Shown here in pieces: positions 24,554 to 32,680 of a DNA stretch of 64,000 nt. Numbering within the stretch: the first letter of the stretch is position 1; each line of letters opens with the position of its first letter. A program made the position numbers and the translations under genes. A model generated the notes under the pieces. It saw only the letters and a list, made by a program, of their open reading frames with translations, made no database searches and was not told where the DNA came from. The DNA is from Candidatus Eremiobacteraceae bacterium (GTDB lineage Bacteria > Vulcanimicrobiota > Vulcanimicrobiia > Eremiobacterales > Eremiobacteraceae). The DNA lies in assembly GCA_035314825.1 (NCBI GenBank), contig DATFYX010000066.1, forward strand, positions 46,503 through 110,502, given 5' to 3'.

Positions 24554-24955
24554 CTAGCGCCGGATCATCGCCGCGGTCACGACACCCAGGATCAGCTTGC
24601 TGACCAGCTCGTAGGCGAGCTGCTTGACGACCAGGCTCTCGGGAACAGGCTGCGTCGCGTACTCGATCAGAAATGACGCCACCGGCCAGACCAACCACAT
24701 CGCCAGACCGAAACGCAAACCTTGGCCGAACCACGGTTTGTCTTCGACGCCGCGCGAATAGAGCCACACCGATCCGACCGCGAACGCGAGGTACCCGATG
24801 AAGATCGTTATGAAATGGGTGTCGGTCGCCGGGCGATAGAGCTGTGCCACCTGGCCGTAGTCTTGCGCGAGCAAGAAGCCGTGGATGAGCGAGCCGAGGC
24901 CGATCGACAGGATCCAGACGACCAGCATGGTGAGGATCAGACGCCATTGACTCAT
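24554..24955 (-). CDS. Four-helix membrane protein
   Basis: A 133-residue protein with four predicted membrane helices (LTMLVVWILSIGLGSLI, ITIFIGYLAFAVGSVWLY, FGLAMWLVWPVASFLIEY, YELVSKLILGVVTAAMI). No family recognised; similar small membrane proteins have unknown roles. ATG 24955 has GGAGA upstream. It ends 2 bases from the metX stop, so the two converge. Confidence 0.7.
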   Translation of the reverse strand: MSQWRLILTMLVVWILSIGLGSLIHGFLLAQDYGQVAQLYRPATDTHFITIFIGYLAFAVGSVWLYSRGVEDKPWFGQGLRFGLAMWLVWPVASFLIEYATQPVPESLVVKQLAYELVSKLILGVVTAAMIRR

Positions 24956-24969
24956 CGCATTCTCCGATC

Positions 24970-25623
24970 TCAAGCCGGCTGCGGGTGGGCCGCGCCGTAC
25001 GCGGCGTACCCATCGGCGGCGGCGAGCATTTCGTCGGCACAGCTCGCCAGTGATTCGTAACGGAACAGGCCTGATAGCACCGCTTTGTCGCCGATATCGT
25101 TCGTGAAGACGAACGCCGGCCGAACCTCCACCCCGAGCGCTTTGAAGCTCGCAGTCGACTCTTGTAAGCGAGCGATCGTCCGAGCGTCGCCCATCTCCCG
25201 TTCGAGCGCTTCGGCCGGGACCCCGGCTGCCGCCGCGGCGACTTCGATTGCCACCTCGCGTCTTGCGAGATGCTTTCCGTCGACGAACGCGGCGTGCGTG
25301 AGCGCGAGACGGACGCGATCGTCGGTGATGCCCAATCCGCGCGCTGCTTCGGCCGCGACGTCGGCGTGCCAGGTCGCGTCGTCTGACGAGTCGCGCCACG
25401 CCGGGTTGACCTTGACGCCGCTGACCGACTCGAGCCGGCGATACTGCCACGCCCCGAGCTGCGGCGTGTAGCCCATCGGCCCCCCGCCGAACAAATACGC
25501 GATGCGCCACTCGTAGGCGAGCCTATCGCCGAGCCGTTCCCGCAGCTTTGCCAACGGGCCCTCGGCGGCGAAGCACCACGACGAGAGGAGATCCATGTAA
25601 TAGGTGAGCGCAAGCTTGGTCAT
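24970..25623 (-). CDS. DsbA-family thioredoxin-like protein (FrnE/HCCA type)
   Basis: A 217-residue DSBA-like thioredoxin fold: YYMDLLSSWCFAAEGPLAKL, with a CxxE instead of CxxC at the active site, then a helical insert, and VEVRPAFVFTNDIGDKAVLSG with the cis-Pro-like VRPAF. Such single-Cys forms are usually isomerases or glutathione-related enzymes rather than disulfide oxidases. No signal peptide, so it acts in the cytoplasm. ATG 25623 is confirmed by the fold start. Confidence 0.8.
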   Translation of the reverse strand: MTKLALTYYMDLLSSWCFAAEGPLAKLRERLGDRLAYEWRIAYLFGGGPMGYTPQLGAWQYRRLESVSGVKVNPAWRDSSDDATWHADVAAEAARGLGITDDRVRLALTHAAFVDGKHLARREVAIEVAAAAAGVPAEALEREMGDARTIARLQESTASFKALGVEVRPAFVFTNDIGDKAVLSGLFRYESLASCADEMLAAADGYAAYGAAHPQPA

Positions 25624-25753
25624 CGCGGCGAGCGACTTCGGAGGCCGCGGGGCCGCCGCCTGGGCGCAGACCGCGTGGCGCGCAGTTGTCAGAAAAAGGG
25701 CCTGGCCGGATACGAGCGCGAACCCGCGGGTTCTTCGAAGAAAGGGAGCCTGT

Positions 25754-26197
25754 ATGCCGGTCGTCGTGGGAATCTTCCAGAACCTTGCCGCAGTTTCCAA
25801 GCTCAACGATGCGCTTAAAGCCGCGGGATTCAGCGCCGCCGACCTGATCGTCATCGCCGACGAGTCGCCGGACCCGGAGCTCATTGACGATGGCGTGCAG
25901 TTCAGACTGACCGGCGAACCCGATACAGGACTTTTGGGCTCTGGGCGAGGCATGATCACAAGCTCCGGCGGCACCGAGGTGCCCGGTCTGGGCGGCAGCC
26001 CATCGCATACGGTGATCGGCGGAGAGAACGCCTCGGAGGATATGCTCGCGGATCTCAACGTTCCCGATGGGCGCACCGACGACTATGAAGAGGCGCTCGA
26101 TGCAGGTCGCGCTGTGGCCGGCTATCAGACGGCGGACGTCGACAAGGTCAAGGGCATTTTCTCCACCGCCGGCGCCAACCCGATCGAGGTCTTCTAA
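25754..26197 (+). CDS. General stress protein 17M-like protein
   Basis: A 147-residue soluble protein: VVGIFQNLAAVSKLNDALKA (Usp-like helix-strand start), LIVIADESPDPE, a Gly-rich middle (GSGRGMITSSGGTEVPGLGG), and LADLNVPDGRTDDYEEALDA near the end. This is the layout of general stress protein 17M / YflT-like proteins, whose role is unknown. ATG 25754 follows AAAGGGAG. Confidence 0.7.
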   Translation: MPVVVGIFQNLAAVSKLNDALKAAGFSAADLIVIADESPDPELIDDGVQFRLTGEPDTGLLGSGRGMITSSGGTEVPGLGGSPSHTVIGGENASEDMLADLNVPDGRTDDYEEALDAGRAVAGYQTADVDKVKGIFSTAGANPIEVF

Positions 26198-26251
26198 AGG
26201 ACCCAACGTCCTCTTGACCGCTCCACCTCCTCGCGTGACTGAAGGGCGAGG

Positions 26252-27511
26252 GTGGTGCGATTTTATTTCGTTTCAATCGACACCGAACGGCTGCGACAGC
26301 GCCTGAACGGCCGATCCGCGAGCTCCGCGCTCGCTGCGCTCGGTCCGGCTGCCTCCGACGTCGGCATCCGCGTGCTTGACGCATGCGTCGTGCCCGTCGG
26401 CCTGCGGGCGCTCCTCGTCGCTGCGCAACCTCGCGACGTGCGTGCCCTTGGCCGTCGCTACGTCGCACGCGCAGCGGGCGCGCTTCGCATCCCAGGCGTT
26501 GTGTGGCGGCCGACGATCCGCGTCGCTCGCGTTGCGCCGGGCGATGCGACCGCCTGGCGCGGCTTTATAACTCGTTGCCGGATGGCTTTCCTGGAGCGCT
26601 CAACAATGCCCACACCATCGACCATCGACCAGCCGACGTGCGAAGCCGCGCGCCCGAAGCGACGCAAGACCACGAACGCGACGGTGCGCAGCGGGGCTGC
26701 GACGATGCGGGTGATCGACCGCGTCGTCGACGCGCAGCTCGGCGCCGACGAAAGCGCCGCGCGTGTGCGGCGCTACGTAGCAGACCACGATGCGCCGGCG
26801 AATGACGCCACCGCCTTTGCCAGGTTGTGCGAGGTGATCTTCGCGCAGGGTATCGGCTTCACGATCGTGGCCCGCAAGCGTGCTGCGCTTGCCCGAGCGT
26901 TTGCTAATTTCGGGCCTTCCGTCCTGGCCGGGTTCGGGGAGTCCGACATCATGCGATTGCTCGGCGAGCCGATCATCCGCAACAGGTCGAAGATCGTCGC
27001 CTGCATCGAGAACGCGCGCCGCTGGTGCGCGATCGTCGAATCCCACGGCAGTTATCTGGCACGCGTGGCCGAGGTCGCGGCGCAGGACGATCCGGCGAGC
27101 GGCTGGCCGGCGCTCGCGGCGCTGCTCGCGGCAGACTTCGAGCGCATCAATGAGGTCGGCGCTCGGCAGACGCTCAAGCGCTGGGGCTTCTTCACAGCGT
27201 TCGGCCATCCGGGATCGCGCCGCGTCATCGAGCGGTTGGGCTTGGTGGACGCGAGATGTGCTCCGACGGCCGGACAGTTGATGATCGGCGCCATTTCCCA
27301 AGCGCTCTCGCGCGACGCGTACTCGGTCGAAGCGACCCTTGCGTTGTTCGCGGCGCTTGGGCCGTGCAATCCTGCGCCTCAGTGTCCCACGTGCGAGTTA
27401 TGCGACCGCTGTCCGACAGGTGTTCGTAGACGCGTCGAGCTTGAATCAGGGGCGCCATCGCCGGCCGGAGAACCCAGTTCCGGCCGAGCATCACTGGCGG
27501 TCAATACATAA
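26252..27511 (+). CDS. Tag/HhH-GPD-like DNA glycosylase with N-terminal extension
   Basis: The C-terminal 240 residues look like a helix-hairpin-helix glycosylase of the 3-methyladenine (Tag) type: FARLCEVIFAQGIGFTIVAR, FANFGPSVLAGFGESDIMRL, EPIIRNRSKIVACIENARRW. It ends with a cysteine cluster (CNPAPQCPTCELCDRC), which recalls the metal cluster of Nth/MutY rather than Tag. The first about 110 residues are unassigned and faintly resemble a Y1/REP-type transposase fold without its His and Tyr residues. GTG 26252 is the start used; ATG 26606 would give the glycosylase alone. Confidence 0.55.
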   Translation: MVRFYFVSIDTERLRQRLNGRSASSALAALGPAASDVGIRVLDACVVPVGLRALLVAAQPRDVRALGRRYVARAAGALRIPGVVWRPTIRVARVAPGDATAWRGFITRCRMAFLERSTMPTPSTIDQPTCEAARPKRRKTTNATVRSGAATMRVIDRVVDAQLGADESAARVRRYVADHDAPANDATAFARLCEVIFAQGIGFTIVARKRAALARAFANFGPSVLAGFGESDIMRLLGEPIIRNRSKIVACIENARRWCAIVESHGSYLARVAEVAAQDDPASGWPALAALLAADFERINEVGARQTLKRWGFFTAFGHPGSRRVIERLGLVDARCAPTAGQLMIGAISQALSRDAYSVEATLALFAALGPCNPAPQCPTCELCDRCPTGVRRRVELESGAPSPAGEPSSGRASLAVNT

Positions 27512-27532
27512 TCCCGACGTTTGGAGGCTCCC

Positions 27533-28102
27533 ATGCCCGACGAGATTCGCTGGCTCTCCTCACTTGACGAAGCCATCGCTCAATCGAAGAAATCCGGCAA
27601 ACTGGTGCTGCTCGACTTCTTCAGCCCGACCTGAGGGGGTTGCAAAGCGCTGGATACCGTGACGTATCCTCAAACCTTCGTGCAAACAATCATCTCTGAC
27701 TACTGCATCCCCATCCAGGTGAACAACACGCTCGATGAGAGCAAACCAATGGTGGCCGGTTTCCGGCACGTCTGGACGCCGGACTTGCGCGTCCTCGACG
27801 CGGACGGCTACGAGTTGTACCGGTGGAACGGATACCTGCCGCCCGCCGAATTCGCTGCGCAACTGCTTGCGGCGCTCGCCCATGCGCGCCTTCGCCTACG
27901 GCAGTTCGATGCCGCGGAGGTGCTCTACGCGGATGCGCTCAAGCGCTTCCCGACGGCGTTGGCGGCGCCAGAGGCGCAATACTTCAGCGGCGTGACCGGA
28001 TACCGCAAGACCGGCGAATCCAACGCGCTGCTCCACGGTTGGCATGAGCTGGAAAAGACTTACCCGGGTTCAGAGTGGACGGTGAAGCAGAACTTCGATT
28101 GA
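27533..28102 (+). CDS. Probable selenoprotein, thioredoxin fold with UGGC motif
   Basis: ATG 27533, 5 bases after a GGAGG site, opens a thioredoxin-like frame interrupted only by TGA 27632-27634 (codon 34) and continuing to TGA 28100-28102. Around it the reading is LLDFFSPT-TGA-GGCKALD, so the TGA stands where the first Cys of a CxxC redox pair is expected (UGGC). A SECIS-like hairpin follows. The rest is a conserved thioredoxin fold (WTPDLRVLDADGYELYRWNG with the cis-region) plus a C-terminal TPR-like helix region (AEVLYADALKRFPT, HELEKTYPGSEW), about 189 residues with Sec. The downstream GTG 27659 lacks any ribosome site. Family function is not known; a thiol-redox role is likely. A nonsense mutation is the alternative. 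Confidence 0.75.
27632..27672 (+). promoter_or_regulatory. Bacterial SECIS-like element
   Basis: Directly after the TGA: GGATAC (27652-27657) pairs with GTATCC (27664-27669), closing a CGTGAC loop that starts 26 bases after the TGA and has G in its second place. The lower part can add TGAGG (27632-27636) with CCTCA (27668-27672) as an alternative stem. Loop position, a short stem and a G in the first loop bases fit what is known of bacterial SECIS elements. Inference from structure by eye. Confidence 0.55.
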
Positions 28103-28109
28103 CGGCGCG

Positions 28110-29144
28110 CTAGGCACGCGCCGATAGGATCGCGGCGGCGAGCGCGGACGGCTTGGCGCGAAAATCGTCCCAAGGTATCGTGCCGGCAGTGATGCCGTCG
28201 AGCACTCGCGCCACCATGGCGTTCGCGGGCGCAGCGATCCCGCTGGCGGCAGCACGCGCCGCGACGGCGCCGTTGAGTGCGTCGACTTCCGTCTGCGCAC
28301 GCCGGGCGCGCGCGTCGATAAGCAGCGAGGGCAGTTTGTCTCCACGCGCGCGCGCCACGCGGGATGCAAGCACGACACGCAGCATGCCCGGCGGAAGCGA
28401 GCGTGCGGCGGCCACGAGCAATGGGACCGGAAAATCGATCAGTGAGATGGGCGCAAGACCAAGTTTGTCCATCGTCGCGATCGCTTCGAGCAGACAGCGG
28501 CGCTCGACATCGAATGCCGTCGTGTCCGCGTAGACCTGCGCCGGCGTCCAATCGAGAATCGCGCACACCGCGTTGGCGAGCAGGTTGGTGCACAGCTTCG
28601 ACCATTTGAGCGCGCGCCAGTCTGCCGCGGCCGCAACCTTGATAGCGCTCAGCTCGAACGCGGCGATGATCCAGTTGTGCGCGGGCGCGCCGACGGGCGC
28701 GATGGTCACGCCGCCCTTCTTGGCGGCGATCACTCCGGGCTCGGGCGCCCTATCCACAGCCGTGGTCAGCGCGCCGGCGACGACGCGGTCGTCCCCGAAG
28801 GCGGCGGCGCACAGCTCTTCGTTGCCAAGCCCGTTCTGCAATACGAGGATCGCCGCGCGATCGCACGCCGGCAAGGCTCGGATCGACTCGATCGCGCTTG
28901 CGGTGGCGAACGACTTCACCGCTGTGACGACGAGGTCGAAGTCGCCGCGCGCGCCGTCGTCCGGCCCGGTGATCACCGGAACGACGACGCGTTGAGTCTT
29001 GTCGCCGACGACGAGCACGTACCCTTCGCGCAACCGCGCCGCGGCGTCCGCTTTGGCCAGCAGCACCGAGTCGTGCCCGGCGAGCTTGAGCTGCGCCGCG
29101 ACGTATTGGCCGATCGCCCCCGCGCCGACGATCAGCGCGCGCAC
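28110..29144 (-). CDS. panE: Ketopantoate reductase-like (ApbA/PanE family)
   Basis: A 344-residue NAD(P)-dependent reductase of the PanE family: MRALIVGAGAIGQYVAAQLK (Rossmann), TAVKSFATASAIESIRAL, LVLQNGLGNEE, and the C-terminal helical domain WRALKWSKLCTNLLANAVCA (catalytic Lys in KxxxN). PanE makes pantoate for coenzyme A; paralogues of other function exist, so the substrate is inferred. GTG 29144 begins the Rossmann fold exactly. Confidence 0.85.
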   Translation of the reverse strand: MRALIVGAGAIGQYVAAQLKLAGHDSVLLAKADAAARLREGYVLVVGDKTQRVVVPVITGPDDGARGDFDLVVTAVKSFATASAIESIRALPACDRAAILVLQNGLGNEELCAAAFGDDRVVAGALTTAVDRAPEPGVIAAKKGGVTIAPVGAPAHNWIIAAFELSAIKVAAAADWRALKWSKLCTNLLANAVCAILDWTPAQVYADTTAFDVERRCLLEAIATMDKLGLAPISLIDFPVPLLVAAARSLPPGMLRVVLASRVARARGDKLPSLLIDARARRAQTEVDALNGAVAARAAASGIAAPANAMVARVLDGITAGTIPWDDFRAKPSALAAAILSARA

Positions 29145-29150
29145 GGCCGG

Positions 29151-29603
29151 CTACGAACCTCGCCCGGTGGACCCGAACCCGCCGCCGGCGCGCTCGGTCG
29201 GCGCGAGCTCCTCGCGCTGCTCGAAGCGCGCGCGCGCAACTGGCGCGATGATCATCTGCGCGATGCGGTCGCCGCGGCGGATCGGAAAAGGCTCGCTGCC
29301 GTGGTTGACCAGGATGACGCTGACAGGCCCGCGATAGTCGGCGTCGATCGTCCCCGGCGAGTTCAACAGCGTCACACCGTGTTTGAGCGCCAAGCCGCTG
29401 CGCGGACGCACTTGCGCCTCGAAGCCCGGCGGCAGCGCCATCGCAAAGCCGGCCGACACGAGCGTGCGCCCGCCCGGCACGAGCGGGATCTCTTCGTGCA
29501 CCGCCGCGAGCAGGTCGCAGCCCGCCGCGTCGGCGCTCATATAGCGCGGCAGCGGCAAGCCTTCGCCTTCGGGCAGGACGGTGATCTCGACGACGATCTC
29601 CAC
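29151..29603 (-). CDS. dut: dUTP diphosphatase
   Basis: Cleaves dUTP to dUMP and keeps uracil out of DNA. The 150-residue trimeric dUTPase has all five motifs: [44 protein letters not shown] and [13 protein letters not shown] (nucleotide-closing tail). GTG 29603 overlaps the last base of the nrdR stop, so coupling is likely. Confidence 0.96.
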   Translation of the reverse strand: MEIVVEITVLPEGEGLPLPRYMSADAAGCDLLAAVHEEIPLVPGGRTLVSAGFAMALPPGFEAQVRPRSGLALKHGVTLLNSPGTIDADYRGPVSVILVNHGSEPFPIRRGDRIAQMIIAPVARARFEQREELAPTERAGGGFGSTGRGS

Positions 29604-30055
29604 TATTCGTTCTTGGTCTGCAATTGGGCGAGCTCTTCTTGGAACGAGTTGAGGTCGGTGAACGAGCGGTAGACGGAGGCGAAGCGGATGTAGGCGACCT
29701 TGTCGAGCGTTCGCAGCGCGCTCATCACCAGCTCGCCGACCGTGCCCGAGGGCACTTCGCTTTCGCCGCGCGCGTAGAGCTCACGCTCGACGTTGTCGGC
29801 GATCTCTTGCATCTGGCTCTCGGAGATCGGACGTTTCTCGCACGCCCGGCGCAGACCGGCGAGCACTTTGTCGCGGTTATACGGCTCGCGCCGCCCATCT
29901 TTTTTGACGATGAAGAGGCGAGCCGCTTCGGTGCGCTCGTAGGTGGTGAAGCGATGGCGGCACGATTGGCATTCGCGCCGGCGGCGAACAGCGTTCTCGT
30001 CATCGCGGCTGTCGATGACACGCGTATCGCCGTTGCGGCAAGCCGGACACACCAT
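29603..30055 (-). CDS. nrdR: Transcriptional repressor NrdR
   Basis: An ATP/dATP-sensing repressor of ribonucleotide reductase genes. The 150 residues have the zinc ribbon (CPAC...[10 protein letters not shown]) and an ATP-cone ([27 protein letters not shown]). It lies with dut, both nucleotide-pool genes. Its start is at ATG 30055. Confidence 0.97.
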   Translation of the reverse strand: MVCPACRNGDTRVIDSRDDENAVRRRRECQSCRHRFTTYERTEAARLFIVKKDGRREPYNRDKVLAGLRRACEKRPISESQMQEIADNVERELYARGESEVPSGTVGELVMSALRTLDKVAYIRFASVYRSFTDLNSFQEELAQLQTKNE

Positions 30056-30088
30056 GGCGTCAGCGAGTCCGGCTCGCCGGAGCGATGG

Positions 30089-30235
30089 TTACTTCGAAGC
30101 CCCGATCTTGAACAGCTTCGTGCCGCAGACCGGGCATTCGCCCTGCACCGCTGGTCGGCCGTTCTTCATGGTGATCTGCGTCGGGTTCTTGATCTCTCTT
30201 TTGGACTTGCATTTCACGCAATACGCTTCGGGCAT
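30089..30235 (-). CDS. DUF5679 zinc-ribbon protein
   Basis: A 48-residue protein with two CxxC pairs: AYCVKCKSKREI and GECPVCGTKLFKIG, with ITMKNGRPAVQG between. This is the DUF5679 pattern, a small zinc ribbon of unknown role found in several Terrabacteria-type lineages. ATG 30235 to TAA 30089-30091. Confidence 0.85.
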   Translation of the reverse strand: MPEAYCVKCKSKREIKNPTQITMKNGRPAVQGECPVCGTKLFKIGASK

Positions 30236-30311
30236 CTATCTTGCTCCCTCAGATGGCCGGCCCGCTGACATGCGAAGGACCGCCCGGCTGGAGTTCGAAG
30301 GCCCCTCCAGC

Positions 30312-31016
30312 ATGGACCGAACCACACGGGCAGTCTTTTTCGACGCGGGCTACACGCTCCTTTGCATGGAACCTGACCAAAAGACCAACTTTTTGCGTTC
30401 GTGTGCCGATTTGGGCGTCGAAATCGACCATTCGAGGTTGCGCGAAGGCATCAAAGCCGCCTCCGAAATGCTCGCGCCGCGCACCCCGGCCGCGCAGAAA
30501 CAGCCGTTTTCGATGGCTGCCGTCGACCGCTTCTGGACCGAGTATCATCGCGTGCTGCTGGCGATCTGCGCCGCGCATCCCGAGGATGCGGATCGCGCCG
30601 AAGCCGTCTATCGGCGCTTCACCGCGCACTTGAGCTGGCGCGTCTACGACGAAGTGCGTCCTGTTTTGCAGCGGTTGCGCGATCGCGGCGTCACATTGGG
30701 GATCATCTCGAACTGGACCGGCGATCTCGAAGACGTGCTGCGCGGCGTCGAGCTGCATCACCATTTCGATTTCGTGCTCGATTCAGCGCATCTGGGGTGG
30801 GAGAAGCCCCATCCCGAGATATTCCTGGAGGCGCTGCGCCGTGCCGGCGTCGCGCCCGAACACGCGCTGCACGTCGGCGATTCGCCGGGGCATGACGTCG
30901 ACGGCGCGCTCGCGGCAGGTTTGCGCGCCGCGCTGCTCGATCGCGACGACGCGCACCCGGAATTCGAACGGGCGCCGCGCGTCTCGTCGCTCGACGAGCT
31001 GCTCACCCTGGTCTAG
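30312..31016 (+). CDS. HAD-superfamily hydrolase
   Basis: A 234-residue hydrolase: FFDAGYTLL (nucleophile Asp in the DxGxT form), a helical cap, GIISNWTGD (motif II), WEKPHPEIFLEAL (motif III Lys) and HVGDSPGHDVDGALAAG (motif IV). It is similar to the haloacid dehalogenase/phosphoglycolate phosphatase group; the substrate is not known. ATG 30312 is used; ATG 30270 is in frame. Confidence 0.88.
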   Translation: MDRTTRAVFFDAGYTLLCMEPDQKTNFLRSCADLGVEIDHSRLREGIKAASEMLAPRTPAAQKQPFSMAAVDRFWTEYHRVLLAICAAHPEDADRAEAVYRRFTAHLSWRVYDEVRPVLQRLRDRGVTLGIISNWTGDLEDVLRGVELHHHFDFVLDSAHLGWEKPHPEIFLEALRRAGVAPEHALHVGDSPGHDVDGALAAGLRAALLDRDDAHPEFERAPRVSSLDELLTLV

Positions 31017-31076
31017 CTCTTCCCCTGCGATCGTGGGTTGACGGCGCGTGCGCCGCGCGTGATTGCACGCGGTTGA

Positions 31077-32162
31077 GTGGATGAACTCGATCTTGGCTAT
31101 GTGCTAGCCGTGGCGAGCGCCGGGCTCTGGTCGCCTCGCGCGCTGACCGCGTGGCTGCGTGCGCTTGGATCGCCGCGCGCGCTTGTCGCGCATGTCCAGG
31201 ATTCGCAGTGCAGCCCGCCGCCAGGCGTCGAGAAGCTGTCGGACACCACGCGGATTCGCCTCGCGCTCGTCGACGATAACGCCGCTCGCGCCGCGCTAGA
31301 AGCAGCTCAAACGTCCGGGGCGCGCGTCGTCACTCGCGACGACGACCACTATCCATCGGCGCTTCACGACCTGTGCGATGCTCCGCTCGTGCTCTACGTG
31401 CGCGGCGACCTGGAATGTCTGAAAGGGCGTACGGTGGCGATCGTCGGCAGCCGTGCGGCGACTTCGTATGGCCGCTCGATCGCGACGGCGATGGCAGCCG
31501 ATTTCGGCGCGTTCGGAGCGACGGTCGTCTCAGGTCTGGCGCGCGGGGTTGACGCGGCAGCGCACAAAGGTGCGGTCGATGCAGGCGTGCCGACCGTCGC
31601 CGTGCTGGGCTCGGGCATCCGCGCGCTGTATCCACGTTATCACGCATTGCTCGCCGACGAGATCGTCGCAGGCGGCGGCGCGGTACTATCGGAGTTTCCG
31701 CCGGACGAGTGCGCGCGAGCGTTCCAGTTCCCGATGCGCAATCGCGTCGTCGCCGCCCTTGCGGCGGCGACCGTCGTCATCGAGGCCAGCACGCGCAGCG
31801 GCGCGCTGATCACGGCGCGCCTTGCGGACGAGCTCGGCCGCGCGGCGTTCGCGTTGCCCGGCGACGTCGGCCGCCAGACCAGCAAGGGCACGAACGCATT
31901 GATCGCCGATGGCGTGCCGCTCGTCACCTCGGCCGCTGATGTCGCCGCGCTGATGAGCTGGGATCGGGCACTTCCCATCGCCGGACGGATCGCGCGAGCC
32001 GGCGACCCGCTGTTGCAGCTGCTCGACGAGGCGCGCAGCGTGGACGAGTTGGCGGCGCGCTGCGGAGAGAGTGCCGCAGCGATCTCGGCCAAGCTGATGC
32101 TGCTCGAACTTCAAGGCGCGGTCGAGCTGCGCCCCGGCGGCCGGTACGCGGCGGTACCCTAG
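31077..32162 (+). CDS. dprA: DNA processing protein DprA
   Basis: Loads RecA on incoming single-stranded DNA in natural transformation. The 361 residues hold the Rossmann-like core: AIVGSRAATSYGRSIATAMA, SGLARGVDAAAHKGA, VLGSGIRALYPRYH, MRNRVVAALAAATVVIEAST and GALITARLADELGRAAFALP, and a C-terminal winged-helix-like end (LMLLELQGAVELRPGGRY). It starts at GTG 31077. comM is elsewhere in the window. Confidence 0.95.
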   Translation: MDELDLGYVLAVASAGLWSPRALTAWLRALGSPRALVAHVQDSQCSPPPGVEKLSDTTRIRLALVDDNAARAALEAAQTSGARVVTRDDDHYPSALHDLCDAPLVLYVRGDLECLKGRTVAIVGSRAATSYGRSIATAMAADFGAFGATVVSGLARGVDAAAHKGAVDAGVPTVAVLGSGIRALYPRYHALLADEIVAGGGAVLSEFPPDECARAFQFPMRNRVVAALAAATVVIEASTRSGALITARLADELGRAAFALPGDVGRQTSKGTNALIADGVPLVTSAADVAALMSWDRALPIAGRIARAGDPLLQLLDEARSVDELAARCGESAAAISAKLMLLELQGAVELRPGGRYAAVP

Positions 32163-32185
32163 GGGACGGCGGCGAACGCGAAGGC

Positions 32186-32626
32186 ATGAACCTGACGATC
32201 ATCGCCGTGGACAAGCTGCGCGAAGCGTACGTGCGCGACGGTTGCGACCGCTTCGCCACCAAGCTCGCGCCCTATCTTCCGGTGAACGTCATCGAGATCA
32301 AGCCGGCGGCGATGGAGGCCGAGGGCAACGCGATGTTGGGGCGCGTCGATCCCGACAGCGTGGTATGGGCGCTCGACCGCGAGGGCGACATGCTTTCGTC
32401 GCCTGGGTTGGCGCAACGTCTCGCGGCGGCCGAGCGCTCCGGCCGGCGAAGATTGACCCTGTTGATCGGCGGTGCGGAAGGTCTCGCGGCGGCCTGCCTC
32501 GAGCGCGCAGATTTCCGCTGGTCGCTGTCTCCGCTGACGTTCTTGCACGAGATGGCTCGTCTGATCGCGCTCGAGCAATTGTTCCGAGCGGTGAAGATCA
32601 ATCGCTGCGAGCCCTATCACCGCTGA
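32186..32626 (+). CDS. rlmH: 23S rRNA pseudouridine-1915 methyltransferase RlmH
   Basis: Methylates N3 of pseudouridine 1915 in helix 69 of 23S rRNA. The 146-residue SPOUT protein has VVWALDREGDMLSSPGLAQR, LTLLIGGAEGL, and the signature end LFRAVKINRCEPYHR. Its size and ending are exactly as expected. It stands between dprA and argS. Confidence 0.96.
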   Translation: MNLTIIAVDKLREAYVRDGCDRFATKLAPYLPVNVIEIKPAAMEAEGNAMLGRVDPDSVVWALDREGDMLSSPGLAQRLAAAERSGRRRLTLLIGGAEGLAAACLERADFRWSLSPLTFLHEMARLIALEQLFRAVKINRCEPYHR

Positions 32627-32680
32627 CCAGGCATCGATAGCGCGAAGGGCGCTTTGCCGTCTTCTGCCAATGAGGCGCAC

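Noticed and set aside
26252..26600. Insertion-element transposase from the Y1-like N-terminal part
   Set aside because: The HxH and catalytic Tyr motifs are absent and no terminal repeats flank it.
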